From: Sympetrum striolatum
Taxonomy: Eukaryota; Arthropoda; Insecta; Odonata; Libellulidae
Assembly (NCBI GenBank): GCA_947579665.1
Contig: OX388350.1
Coordinates: forward strand, 35,125,393 to 35,189,392
Direction of reading: 5' to 3'
Length of the DNA stretch: 64,000 nucleotides
In this document: piece by piece, positions 1 to 10,250 of the stretch
Layout: every line of letters begins with the position of its first letter
Numbering within the stretch: the first letter of the stretch is position 1
Translations under genes and position numbers: made by a program
The notes under the pieces: model-generated
What the model saw: only the letters and a program-made list of their open reading frames with translations
Databases searched by the model: none
What the model was told of the DNA's origin: nothing

Positions 1-118
1 AGAAAGTGAAGGTCGTATCGTGGAATACACGGGGTAAGGAGTTCGCGAGAGTGGAGTATACCCTTCCGAGGATTCATGAAAATTTCCGTGCAGGCTCTTT
101 ACTAAGCGGTTCTACCAT
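1..118 (+). repeat. Dispersed repeat fragment, inverted partner at 33.3 kb
   Basis: The first ~118 bases match the reverse complement of 33301-33410. Shared blocks include GTGAAGGTCGTATCGTGGA near the left end and GAAAATTTCCG followed by GCAGGCT near the right. Identity is patchy, as in an old interspersed family. No coding content or terminal repeat is visible, and the element is cut by the window edge, so its class is unknown. Confidence 0.7.
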
Positions 119-854
119 ATTACTTCATGGTGAATGGAATATTATCCACTAGTCTTCTGGAACAAAATAGAGGAAGAGATATCCTTCATTCAGTTACGTC
201 TTATTGTTCATGGCAAAGATTACATCGCCCTGATGTAATAATGACCGAATAACTGATGACCGAGGAAAAGAAAAGCAACCGGCGCCTGGCAACAACCCCG
301 CAACGAAGTCGTTATTATTTGTAAGAGGAAAGAAAGAATATCGACATCATTAACCCTTGAGGACGATCCCTTTTAACAGATATCCTGAGGCGGAAATTCA
401 TGCCACTCTCTGAACATGCTAAATGCGCAGAGAGACTTCGTGAAAGACTCTCCTTACACTCAAAGGCATCCTTTGAGCGACAAACCCGGTCGCACCACTA
501 AGTTTCAACTATCTTCTCTATCGGCGATTCGGTGGCGCCACCTGCTTCTGGTTGACAAGTTCTTGCGCAAAATGGCCGCCACCACGTGTGGCCGCGATTT
601 TAAGGGAATCGACAACCGTAGCGAATGTATTGTAAGGGTCCTGGCTTTGCTTTACACCCCTGAGGGACCAATAACAAACAGGAGACCCACGCATTGCGAA
701 CGTGAGACAACAAAACGCTCCTGCTATCCCAAAACCAACAGACGCAGCGTTGCGCTGGTAACGCTCTAACATAAACAAGTGCCGGACAAAGGTATCGCTC
801 CATGTAAACGATGATAAAATCAAGAGATATTAAGCTAACTAACAAAAGACTTTT
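119..854. other. No recognised gene; slightly GC-richer stretch with overlapping open frames
   Basis: This stretch holds an open frame on the plus strand (416-769, 117 codons) and overlapping ones on the minus strand (518-823 and 600-845). None has a motif, a signal peptide or a composition I recognise. Being open on both strands over the same DNA fits chance in a locally GC-richer patch. I would not call a gene. Confidence 0.5.
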
Positions 855-1340
855 TATTAGCTTCCACGATAGTAATAATAATCGTATTTATTTGGAAAAT
901 ATTGAGAAAAAGTCTCTTCTTCCATCTAACCCATCGTCAATAATTATAGAATTATAAATAGATTAAAGAGAATAGTATAAGAAACAATTAGGAGAATTTT
1001 GAGTGTAAAAAACCTAAGAGATTCTTAAAAAAATATATCTACCGCAGAAAATAATTAACTTAAATTAACAATTAAATTAAATTAAAAATCCTTAAAACAC
1101 CCACAAAGAAGGTGGTGTGAAAAACCTGCGCAAATCTACCGAGATAAATAACTAAAAGATGAGAAAAAAGAAGATGACAAAATATAGAAATACACTACCA
1201 GTAAGTACTTGAATGCGATACATAAGTGAAAATAAGTGCACATTAAAAAAATTAACTCATAGCAATATACATAATAACATAAAATAAACAAAAAAGAAAA
1301 AGAGAAAAAAGGAAAAAGTACATGGATTTTCATCCATAGC
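855..1340 (-). mobile_element. Non-LTR retrotransposon 3' end (diverged copy)
   Basis: It aligns over several hundred bases with 58340-58770 in the same orientation. Shared blocks include AAGTCTCTTCTTCCATC, ACACCCACAAAGAAG and GGTGTGAAAAACCT. Read on the minus strand it ends in an AATAAA-containing stretch and an ATT-rich tail, as LINE 3' ends do. A plus-strand relative of this terminus lies near 60.28 kb. Only the 3' untranslated part is present, so the clade cannot be set from it. Confidence 0.55.
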
Positions 1341-3668
1341 TAATAGTAGCATTATCGACATTGTACAGAGCTAAAATTCACCATAATCATGGAGTATATC
1401 AAGATGATCATCAATGGCAGAAGCCGATAGTTATAAAAACATCTTGTGGGATTAACCAAGTTTAGTTTTTATTCGCCAGCTGTCATGGCGTTCCACGAAA
1501 TAGAGCCTAGGTCCATATTAATTTCATATATATCAACACTTTATCATCCTTATCTATCACCGTTTCTGTGGTTATATTATTCAAAAACACTGAGATACTC
1601 GTATATTACTCGCAGTGGCTACACTTAAACGATTAAATGGAATCTACCCATGGAAAGGTAATTCAAGGAGTATGATGTCAGCGCATGCCTTTATCTTCTA
1701 TTATATAACTACTCCAGCGTGCAATAGCGTCAGAAGAGATATATAGCAGCCATCCAAGCGCGACTTATCACGCAACTTCCACATCAAAATTTCGTTCGGA
1801 AAAGTGCTCCTGATTCTTCTAGTCGGACGACTTCATTTCACTTGCAAATCAGTCCTAAAACACCACAATATTCATTTCCCATCAAATAGTAAATTGTCTG
1901 AAAAAAGTACATTGTTCATCACAGCGTTTATCCTAATATTCATTTAAAGAGGAATAATTTCCTTGAATATTTGATACACCTCTTCTTTTACGTAAATTGC
2001 ATTTGCTTTCGATCAAAGTGGCTCCAGAATATCGTCTGCTGCGGATCAATATTGTAATAACATGTATGGTAGTGTAACATTTTGTGATTGTTGACATTGT
2101 AAATGTGCATGAGATTATTGTAATGATATGTACGATTTTTAATTTATTCAGTGATTAGTTTATATGTATTTTAATTAATTGCAATGCAATTAATGGCAGT
2201 TACCTATTCTATACATACTTTCTATGTCTTTGAAGCAATAAATTTATTATCATTATGGCTTTCTATGGCTAATTCTAATGACAACGCATCAATCAATACA
2301 AACCTAATACTTTATCAGGTTGTCAATCATTCAGAGAGGTTAATACTGTTTTTATGGGAATTCAGCAGCATAAATCATGAACCCGCGAGAAAAAATCTGG
2401 AAATAATACGTTACTGAGCCGCGCGAAACTTGTCAAAGACCGGCGTACGATGCGAGGGCCTACGGATGGAGACCATGACCTGATTTATAATCTCTGATCT
2501 GATTTCAGAAGTCGAGTTTGATGAATGGAATGGATACGAGGTTCTGCCATTATTTATTCCCAGGAGTTGCAATTGATTGATAAGTGTTTATTCGTTCTGG
2601 GGATTTGATCTCAAATATAATACATCAAAAGATTACAAAATAAGATCAATACAATGACAAAACAAAAAACATAATATTCTCAAAAATTAATAAAATATAA
2701 AATACTTAGAAAACATCACGAAGATTAATCATTACCTTAATTTATTCACTTAATTTATTAACTTATTTAACAAAAGACGATTAAATAGTTTATTTTTACA
2801 AGATTGTAAAGAGGTGGAGTTTCTAATCCTGCGGGGTAATGAGTTCAAAAAATTTTGAGGCAGTAATTATAAAGGAATTAAGGTATATGTTGGTATTTGG
2901 AATGGGATAAGTAAGATTATCAGTGCTGGTTCGAGTATTAAAAGATGATGAAAGAAGAATACGGGTAAAGAGATCCAAGTTGTATAGTGGCTGTGATTTC
3001 CGAAATAGTAAATATAGATAAGTACCAAAGAAATATTTCCTTTTCGCAATAAGCTTAAGCCACATTATTTCCCGGCGAGAGGTATGTGATCTTCTCTTCG
3101 AAGATTGAAAATAAACCTAACATTAGTATTTAAAAGTCGAGGTAACTTAACCTCATTACCAGAGGCTAAGTAGTTATTTATGTTAAGCGATTAGCAGTAG
3201 TTCCAAAAACAGCATTGAAATCGCAACATACAAAGGAGATAGAAATTGAATATTTACTGGGAAAATTCAGAAGGGTTGCCCATTAAGGATTCAAATAAGA
3301 AGCCTACTTTTTCCATTACTCGACCTCTCTCCGAATATTGCCAAGCGATGCGATGTGGCGTCCTCACAAAGTGGGATAAGTCTCCGATATAGAGCTGGTC
3401 CAACGCGGAGCAGCTCGGTTAGATAGTGGGGATTTCATGTTCAAAAGCTGTGCTTCAACTAGGTACGATAATCCCTCGGAAGGGATCCGCTTCAGAAAAG
3501 AAGACTAGGTTACAGACGGAAGCTTCCCGAAAATTTAATCAGCGCAGAACTGGTCGATGGAGAACATGATTTAGTTATTCCTGTAAACAAGGTTCGCGAA
3601 CTTTAAGAGGAAACGACAAAGTGTAATGAATAAATAATCGTTATAAGGGATATTTACTCTCTATGTGA
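1341..3668. other. AT-rich stretch, nothing recognised
   Basis: Only short open frames occur (for example 2184-2417 plus and 2823-3065 minus), without recognisable domains. I see no terminal repeats, tRNA-like heads or tandem arrays. Confidence 0.5.
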
Positions 3669-4352
3669 GGATTCATTCATTTACTTGGGTAGAGTTGATG
3701 AAGAACTGAGGTGGGACATGGCGAAACTTCTTCACGATCACCCATAACGAAAAACTCGTTTGTAAGAGTCCACAAAAACTTTTTTTGTGGACTAAGTGAT
3801 TTTTTATTTATGTGTGGGTAGAGTTATTTCTTGGTATGGAAGATTCAAAGATGGTATTCAAAAAAGATTATCTTTGGCTAAGGAAGTTCTCATGAAGATA
3901 AGTGAAATGATGACTGGTCTCCGATAATAAAATGAATCAGGAATAGATTGGTAAAATCCTTGGTATGGAGTGTTTTGCTATATGGGTGTGAAACGTGGAC
4001 CTAAAGAGGAAATCAAAAGTTTAGAGTATCTTAGACTTTTAAAAGTTTAGAGGTCTCCAAGACGTGGGTGTTGCGTAGATAAAAAAACGTAAGTTGGGTT
4101 GATAGTAAAATAAACCTGGATGCGCTGGAGATGGTTGGGGAGGAGAGGGCTTTAATTGAAGCAATTAGACGTCGACAGAGTAAATGGGCGGGCCAAATAT
4201 TACAAGGAAGGGTACCGATAAAGAAAGTAATAGATGAATGAATTTACGGGGAGAAATAGAAGGGAAGGCAAAGTAAGAATACGTTAGATAACATGAATGG
4301 TGGGGTGAATTATCAAGAAAAGAATGAGATGATGCTGAATAGGAAATATTGA
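3669..4352 (+). pseudogene. Degraded LINE reverse-transcriptase C-terminus
   Basis: Broken plus-strand frames keep the C-terminal landmarks of endonuclease/reverse-transcriptase non-LTR elements. A stretch reading VWSVLLYGCETWT comes first, then SWVDSKINLDALEM, GEERALIEAIRRRQSKWAG, and finally a tail reading LDNMNGGVNYQEKNEMM before a stop at 4350. Such elements typically carry a YGxETW motif followed by a GEER...RRRQxKWxGH block, so the family assignment is good. Stops and frameshifts separate the blocks (for example right after ETWT). The upstream palm domain and endonuclease are absent or unrecognisable. A second copy of the same lineage lies at 29090-29769. This is a dead, 5'-truncated insertion. 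Confidence 0.8.
3767..3793. repeat. 12-bp perfect hairpin with 3-nt loop
   Basis: AGTCCACAAAAA (3767-3778) pairs perfectly with TTTTTGTGGACT (3782-3793) around a three-base loop. It lies within the LINE remnant. It resembles an intrinsic terminator, but nothing bacterial is present. It is probably a relic of a small insertion or chance. Confidence 0.7.
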
Positions 4353-4980
4353 CGCATATGAACCTATCTAATGGTAGAATAGAATGAGAAATTAGAGGAT
4401 CGGTTAGACTAGGTTATATTGGCTTTTAATTGGTGCCGGATGCATTTAAGGACTTGCAGATAGAATTTATAAGCTAAAATGTTAAAGGGGTCACGTAGAA
4501 GACTATAAGAGACCTATGGATGAGCACAATTTCACTTTTTCCATTCCAACTGGGTCGATGACGTTCTCTCCCGGAGGGGTCAAAGTGTGACGACGCAATT
4601 TCCTAAGAGTGCATGCCTCGGACTCAAATTCACGGAAATCACGCAACCAAACTCTCTCCCTAGACGCTCGTTTGAGCACATAACCTAACCACTATTCCTA
4701 CACTGTGCAGGAAAAAGTTTAAAAAATTTCCTCGCGTGACGAAAATTAAAGTGCACAACCTGGTCTCGTCTCTTTCAAACAATTGATGAATTATTCTCCA
4801 TGAATGAATTTAAAGAAATTTCAACTTAAAATCTAACGAATCGAATAGTATTATATAGGCGAAGAGAATTTTGTTTTAAATTATAACTATAAAAACGCGA
4901 GTGCTACAAAGATGTTCTCGAACACAGTTTGGGAATCTTTAAAAGAAAGGAGATTAAAATATATAAATAATAAGCCTAAT
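4353..4980. other. No recognised feature
   Basis: The first bases probably include the 3' untranslated part of the preceding LINE remnant. Beyond that I see no repeat ends, coding motif or tRNA-like segment. Confidence 0.45.
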
Positions 4981-5216
4981 TTAACCCTTTCAGACCTGAA
5001 TTTTATCTATGAAGAAAAAATATTTTTGAGTTTAGTTGATGATCCCGTTATTCAATAAGCAATAACATTTTATAATGAGACTCATTTCACACAGGATTGA
5101 CATCATATGAAAATAAAAGAAGCAAACCCATAAAAATATTTTAATAATATGAACAATTTATAATAAGCACGGAAAATGATAACCAATAGTTTGCACACAG
5201 GGTCTGAAAGGGTTAA
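4981..5216. mobile_element. piggyBac-type MITE, 228 bp, with TTAA target duplications
   Basis: The element is bounded by TTAA on both sides (4981-4984 and 5213-5216). It begins CCCTTTCAGACC and ends with the exact reverse complement GGTCTGAAAGGG. The pairing goes on imperfectly for a few more bases. piggyBac transposons insert at TTAA, duplicate it, and usually start with CCC, so the combination is diagnostic in form. The 228-bp interior is AT-rich and non-coding, so the element is non-autonomous and would have depended on a transposase encoded elsewhere. Both termini are intact, so it may be fairly young. Confidence 0.8.
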
Positions 5217-6159
5217 GGCATTGTTTACAGAAATAACTATAATGCTAAAACTTTTTTAAAAATACTTGTAATTAACATTTGTCATCAATGAAATAAATTT
5301 TCGTTTCAACACGTTTCGTACCTGTATCTTAATCACAACTATGTTAAATACATTTTAACAAACAGCCTTTACAAGCTAATTAGAACCTAACATAACAAAC
5401 TATTGGAAAAATAGAATCATCAGGTTGTCATCTCCTGAGGGTAGTGATCCAACGGATCAAAACCATGGTCGTGAAATAAAAATATTCTGCGTTAAAGTGT
5501 TAAAGTTTCAATTCTATTTGTCTATTACTATCTTCAAAAAATTCTCATTGAGACAGGGATGTCCCTATTATGGTCCGAGAATACATAGGATTTTATACTC
5601 AGGATTGAAAACTTAATATTCCAATTATTTCGCATAAAAAGCTGTTAAAGAATAGTTTTTAGCAAAAGGATGACGAGCCTTTTGTCGGAATATAGCCGCA
5701 GTTGATCACATGAACGACTTGCTAATGTTACACCGAATCACGCCTTGACATACTATCTTATCTATGATGTTACGTAAGTTATGGATTTCAAATTTTATTG
5801 TAGATAAAATTATTTATTAGTTTACACTAATTTTTAACATAAAAATCACATTTACTCTGGAGCTCATATGTTTTAAGTTAATATATAGTTAGAAAAGGAC
5901 AGCTGAGAATCGCGGGCCTAAAATTTCTGTTGCGTGATGAATATGGTACGCATGCCATATGCATTGGTTTACCATCCTCGTTCCTAAAGGAACAAGAAAG
6001 GCAAAAAGTAAATTTGCAGTAGTTGGATTATATAAGAGTAGATCTAGCAATCAAGATGCAAGGGAAAGACTTTAAGCAGGGGATTCTATGGCATACGAAA
6101 GAAAAGGTTGAAGATAAGTAATGCATTACAGTGACTCATATATGATGCAATATCATCTT
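5217..6159. other. No recognised feature
   Basis: AT-rich sequence with one short frame (5425-5616) lacking motifs. No terminal repeats or tandem structure seen. Confidence 0.45.
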
Positions 6160-6400
6160 TACATAGCCGTCTTTATCGGCGTTCCCCGTCTCATTTACCG
6201 GTATTTGGAAAAAAAACAAGAAAAGACACAGAACTTACAGTACCTAATCACTCCTGAAGATGAAAGCATCGCTTCCGAAATGTGCATTCAGTGTTATTAA
6301 AGTGCGGTATACTTTCCTCTTTTCCCCGAATACCGGTGAATGGGACGAGGAACGCTGACAAAGACGGCTATTGGAGATTTAAACCTCAAATACACACGCA
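6160..6400. mobile_element. Foldback repeat, copy 1 (shortened left arm)
   Basis: A left arm containing AGCCGTCTTTATCGGCGTTC (from 6164) is the inverted counterpart of a right arm containing GAACGCTGACAAAGACGGCT (6352-6371). Both arms hold the ACCGGTATT block. Other copies are at 10060, 38025, 42065, 46820 and 59225, so this is a dispersed family. Full copies are near-perfect palindromes of about 300 bp. Here the left arm lacks the apex-proximal part, leaving one copy of the CTGAAGA...GAAATGTGCATT segment. No coding frame is seen. The family may derive from Penelope-like terminal repeats, but that is inference. Confidence 0.75.
6249..6293 (+). ncRNA. Hammerhead-ribozyme-like core (candidate)
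   Basis: CTGAAGA (6254-6260) matches the hammerhead CUGANGA box. A hairpin follows, with stem AAGC/GCTT around ATC and an outer G-C pair next to GAAA (6277-6280). After it comes ATGTGCAT, a 3-bp hairpin with a two-base loop that could be a minimal stem III ending in U. CACT (6249-6252) and AGTG (6290-6293) can pair as stem I. Deviations: one extra T lies between CTGAAGA and stem II, and there is a C-C mismatch at the base of stem I. Penelope-like elements are known to carry hammerheads with very short stem III. Activity is untested. Confidence 0.35.
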
Positions 6401-8182
6401 TGCTCAACAGGGAATCGTTAAGTTAGGCGCACAAGATACTGAAATGATTTCACTTAGTTAGAGAATGATAATCCATCTGTAACGCATTTACAGAACTTGC
6501 ATTTTATGAAATAGTGGATAGGAGCAGAATATTCGGAAAATAAATCGTAGTGGAAGGGGTTAAAAGCACGCTAGCTAAATGCAGAGAGGGCATCCGAGGC
6601 ATAGTATCACCCAGAGCATCGATTCCTACAGCCATCGCAGCAATTGGAGGGTGAAAGACGAAGGTCATGCGAGAGGTTTACATCCGTACTCCCTTTGATA
6701 GCAACGGGGAATAATCAGAGGAGCGACCATTTAAATAAACTTTAAAATTCGCGGGAGGGAAACACTGGTTTTGAAGCGTGGCGACCGCTGAAAGCGTTGA
6801 ACGTGTTCCGCGATAGGGGAGAGATAAGAAAGAGCACACAACCTTTATCGCAAAAAAGGTAACGCTGACTTGCATAACATGCATACATTAAAGTCCCTTC
6901 TCTCTGGAGCGGTATCAGATAGCACATTGATTTTAGGATGAATTACGGTTTGGTAAACAAAGCTGAAATGAAAGGAGCAAAATGAGCGGCTCGTTCGTTA
7001 CAAGTGACTCGTATAAAGGGGACGGGAGATTATAGATTAAATGTGTCAAGGATGGAGCAAAATCAGAATTGTTTACATCTGTTACAAAATACTATCATGG
7101 GGTCATTCCGTGTCAAACCAACACGGAAAAGTACAATTTTCAACCCGACCGTCTCCGATTTGGTTCCGGGACACCTCGCCTCAACGGATTCACCGGACCC
7201 GACAACTTATCGCGCCGACAACAGATCATGAGGACCTTAATGTTTACTATATTTTTTGGTGTAAAAATTTATTAAGTACAATAAGTATTACGTACAATTG
7301 AATATTATCGATAGTAAATATCGATCGTATATCGAATTTATTCCAACCTGTAGAAAATTAAATATTTAACGTCATTTAGTAATTTTTACAACGCCAGCAC
7401 CAGACTGTATAGACAATAAAGAATAATATTGCAATACAATGCATACAATATAATGAAAACTATCTAAAAAATACTTTTAATTCCGAATTTTTAACTGAGA
7501 ATAATTCATTTATAAAGAGCTCTGATAAATACCGAGAAGAATCTGTATGACGTCAATCATTGACGGTGTTTCTGTGACCGATCGAAATCACCATTGAAAA
7601 TTAGAGGAATCCCAGAAAGGAATACCAACTGGACCCTGTGACCCTTTGACCTTTACGGCACTCACAGACTGTTTCAAATAAATCGGAATGCTTTGAAAGC
7701 GGAGATTTATTCGACGTATAATTAATTTTCAGCATCCTGTCACTTCAATATTGCAATTTCCGTTTGACCTCTCACGGCTACTCCAACCTTTATTTCTCAC
7801 AAAGGGAGCGATATTTTCCCTTGATACAAAAGATGATAGCATCAGGGCACCCTTAGATAGCAAAAGCTGAGGCCATATGGGTGTCGACAGTATTTGACAA
7901 TGACAGACGATAGCTGCTAAAGAAACACATGTTTTTCCATCTTCTTATTGCATTCTAGGAAGAATTTGAAAAAGTAAACAAACGAGGGTTAAGAATAAAA
8001 ACCTTGTGTAAAATGAATGTGCATCTTCTTTATCTATATTTTGATCACAACATGAAGAGATGACAATTATCGATTTATTCTGCAAGTGAAATATTCAGGT
8101 GTTTTTCCTGCCGATGACTGGCTGATTATTGTGAATACAAAACAATTTATTGTAACAAATGTCTTGTAAAATAATATTTAGA
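6401..8182. other. No recognised gene
   Basis: Several overlapping short frames occur at 6678-6927 (minus) and 7004-7301 (plus, three frames over the same bases). None has a recognisable motif, and the overlap suggests chance. No terminal repeats or tRNA heads were found. Confidence 0.45.
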
Positions 8183-8260
8183 AACTTGTACAATGTCCCA
8201 AGGAAAAACGGACTTGAAAAAAGTCTGACATGGCCGGTAATCGAGCCCGGGATCTTGTAC
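8183..8260 (-). mobile_element. tRNA-derived SINE, truncated copy
   Basis: On the minus strand the sequence reads GATCCCGGGCTCGATTACCGG, a degenerate box B region. It is followed by a TCAGACTT segment and then TCCGTTTTTCCTTGGG, the same body as the SINE at 8310-8480. The box A half is missing. With the next feature it forms a head-to-head inverted SINE pair. Confidence 0.65.
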
Positions 8261-8309
8261 TTGTACTTGGTTACTTGGTACTTGTGCGCAAGGGTAAGTG
8301 TAGTTTCGT

Positions 8310-8480
8310 CCCCAAAACGGCTTATTTAAATGTTCTGGCCGGGTAGCCTTGATGGTTAAGGCAGCCTCCCGAATAGAGGAAGATCCCGGGTTCGATTCCC
8401 GGCCCTGTCAGACTGTTTTTTAGTCCGTTTTTCCTTGGGAATTTTCCTGGGTACACGCCCTTATGTGCAAAGTCCCCTCA
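8310..8480 (+). mobile_element. tRNA-derived SINE
   Basis: The head has a box A-like stretch (TAGCCTTGATGGTTAAGG) and a near-consensus box B (GGGTTCGATTCC) at tRNA-like spacing, the internal RNA polymerase III promoter of tRNA genes. A non-tRNA body with TCCGTTTTTCCTTGGGA and TGGGTACACGCCCTTA follows. The same head and body occur at 35045-35215 on the minus strand and partly at 8183-8260. Homology with the 35-kb copy extends ~30 bases upstream of box A. It is a SINE rather than a tRNA gene because the body continues and no closed acceptor stem is visible. Confidence 0.8.
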
Positions 8481-9559
8481 ACCCTTTGATTAATTGTACA
8501 ATGTCTTTTTCTTTCCTACAAGGTTTTCAATATTATTGTACAATATTTTTTGGTACAATACATTCTTTTATGATACAGATCCGCCAAGTATCATTGAAGG
8601 AGTTCAATTTGATCAATTTGATGAAAATTGATTTTTGCCATAAAATTATTGAATTTATCTCGATAGTAAAAATTAAACATAGGAGGAAGTAGAGTTAAGT
8701 AGTTGCGCATACATAAAAAAACAAACGTGAACTTAACTTAAATTTTCACAACATAATTTACAAGGAATATAATAACCGACAAGTTATAGTTATTTTTTTA
8801 AATAGTTATATTTTAAGTTTTTATTTTATATCGATACATTTTAAGTTGATAGTTATATTTTAACGTGAGGGCAGGACGATTTAGTTTACTTTTATAGCAA
8901 TTACAGCATTTAAAGCCCAAAAAATATATTCTGCGGTCTGTATAAATTAAAAACATTGTGTTGCTTGAATTTTCTTGTCTTTAATTATGGAATCTGAAGA
9001 TCAGGTTTTTTTTATCGAATTCTTCAAAAATAAACATAAAAATAACCAAAACCAAGGAAGTTCAAGAAACGAAATATTTTTTATCATTTTAAAATTAATA
9101 CAGACCACAATATTAAAGCATTTAAGGCCGTGGTAAGCATTTAATTTCTGTGGTCTCTATAAATTTAAAAAATACTGCGTTGATTGAACTTCCTTGGTTT
9201 TAGTGATGGAATACCAACAAGAGATGTTCCCGTTCAAAGAAAATAACCACTAACGTAGGTATCGCACGTGCTATAGAAGGGAATCTCTTTTTTTCAACTA
9301 TACTCCCCATCCATAGCCATGAATTTTCACTTCCGAGAGGATGAGAGCCCGCACTTAAACGACTTTTCTGAGACTTCCGAGTGATATCACTGAAGCCGCA
9401 GATATCGGGAGACTAGAGTACCGACCAGAAAAATCCATTTCCTGACAGTTTTACCTCGCGAAATACTCCTAGGCTCGACCTACTTCCGTCGCAGCTAAAC
9501 CTTACGGAACCAAGACGAGCACTTCTCATTGTAGTCGATCTCGAAGACAGGAAAACCTT
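8481..9559. other. No recognised feature
   Basis: AT-rich sequence. Two loosely similar segments (8930-9010 and 9120-9200) share ATTTAAAGCC-like and TTGAACTTC-like words around a TGTGGTCT motif and may be an old duplication. No coding content is recognised. Confidence 0.4.
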
Positions 9560-9645
9560 GATATTATAGTATAGTATCGAACCCGGGACAACTTACACCA
9601 AAGCTGAAAGCACTGCCCACATGGCTATCCGGGAATCCATTCTGC
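9560..9645 (-). mobile_element. tRNA-like SINE head, second family
   Basis: The minus strand contains GGATAGCCATGTGGGCAG, resembling box A, and about 40 bases later TCCCGGGTTCGATAC, resembling box B. This is the spacing of a tRNA-type promoter. The sequence differs from the 8.3-kb and 54.4-kb SINEs. The body and tail boundaries are unclear, so the extent covers only the tRNA-like part. It could also be a decayed tRNA pseudogene. Confidence 0.5.
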
Positions 9646-10059
9646 CTTTGTCTTTCCCTTTCTGTCTTTTCAATATTATTCCTCCCTCAATTTCTTCAGC
9701 GGCCTCTATCCTCTCAATATTTGATTTACAATGAGCCTGATAACAATTTTCACTTTAGCTAGTTATGTTTATTTAATTTATTTATTCATTCATCACGTGC
9801 AGCAGAAAATGGCAATTTACGTTGACAATACAACAAGTAGAAGTATAAAAATAATATCAACAGAAACAGTAAGGAAATAACAAAAAGTAGAGAGGAGACT
9901 AAAATATTTTAAAAACATATAAAAAATTACAAGGATCTGGTATGCAGTAAACTTAATTTTATAAATATCTCTATGGATAGGGAAAAAGGAAAATATTCCT
10001 AAGAAATTCGTGTATGAAAGATAAGCCAATCCAATAACCAATAAGGAAATCGCAATGAA
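9646..10059. other. Possible LINE 3' tail, otherwise nothing
   Basis: Around 9765-9830 the minus strand ends in repeated AATAAAT-type units after AATTGCCATTTTCTGC, which looks like a LINE or SINE 3' end. There is no coding support. Confidence 0.3.
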
Positions 10060-10250
10060 AGAAAATTTGAAGCACGGCCGTTAAGGAAATTTAAATCTCC
10101 AATAGGCGTCTACGTCGGCGTTCCTCGTCTAATTCACCGGTATTCCAAGAAAACAAAAAAGGACACCCCACTTTTTAAGAGCACCCAATACGTATTTCGA
10201 ATGCTAACCATTCATCGTAAGGAGAGAATAGGTAAAACTATTAAATCGAT
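10060..10250. mobile_element. Foldback repeat, copy 2 (one arm)
   Basis: This copy has the left-arm order of the family: a CACGGCCGTTAA segment, TTTAAATCTCCAATAGGCGT, GTCGGCGTTCCTCGTCTAAT, ACCGGTATTCC and then ACCCAATACG. The right arm is absent. The apex segment that would hold the CTGARGA/GAAA core is decayed. Confidence 0.65.

Noticed and set aside
416..823. Long overlapping open frames on both strands as a gene
   Set aside because: No recognisable motif, and both strands are open over the same bases, as expected by chance in a GC-richer patch.
1136..1333. 65-codon hydrophobic frame as a small membrane protein
   Set aside because: The hydrophobic run comes from A/G-rich LINE 3' sequence read on the other strand, and the homologous copy at 58.6 kb does not keep it.
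3767..3793. Intrinsic transcription terminator
   Set aside because: The stem is A/T-rich and lies within a LINE remnant; nothing bacterial is in the window.
8335..8410. A functional tRNA gene
   Set aside because: Boxes A and B are present, but no closing acceptor stem is visible, a SINE body follows, and the same head-plus-body occurs elsewhere.
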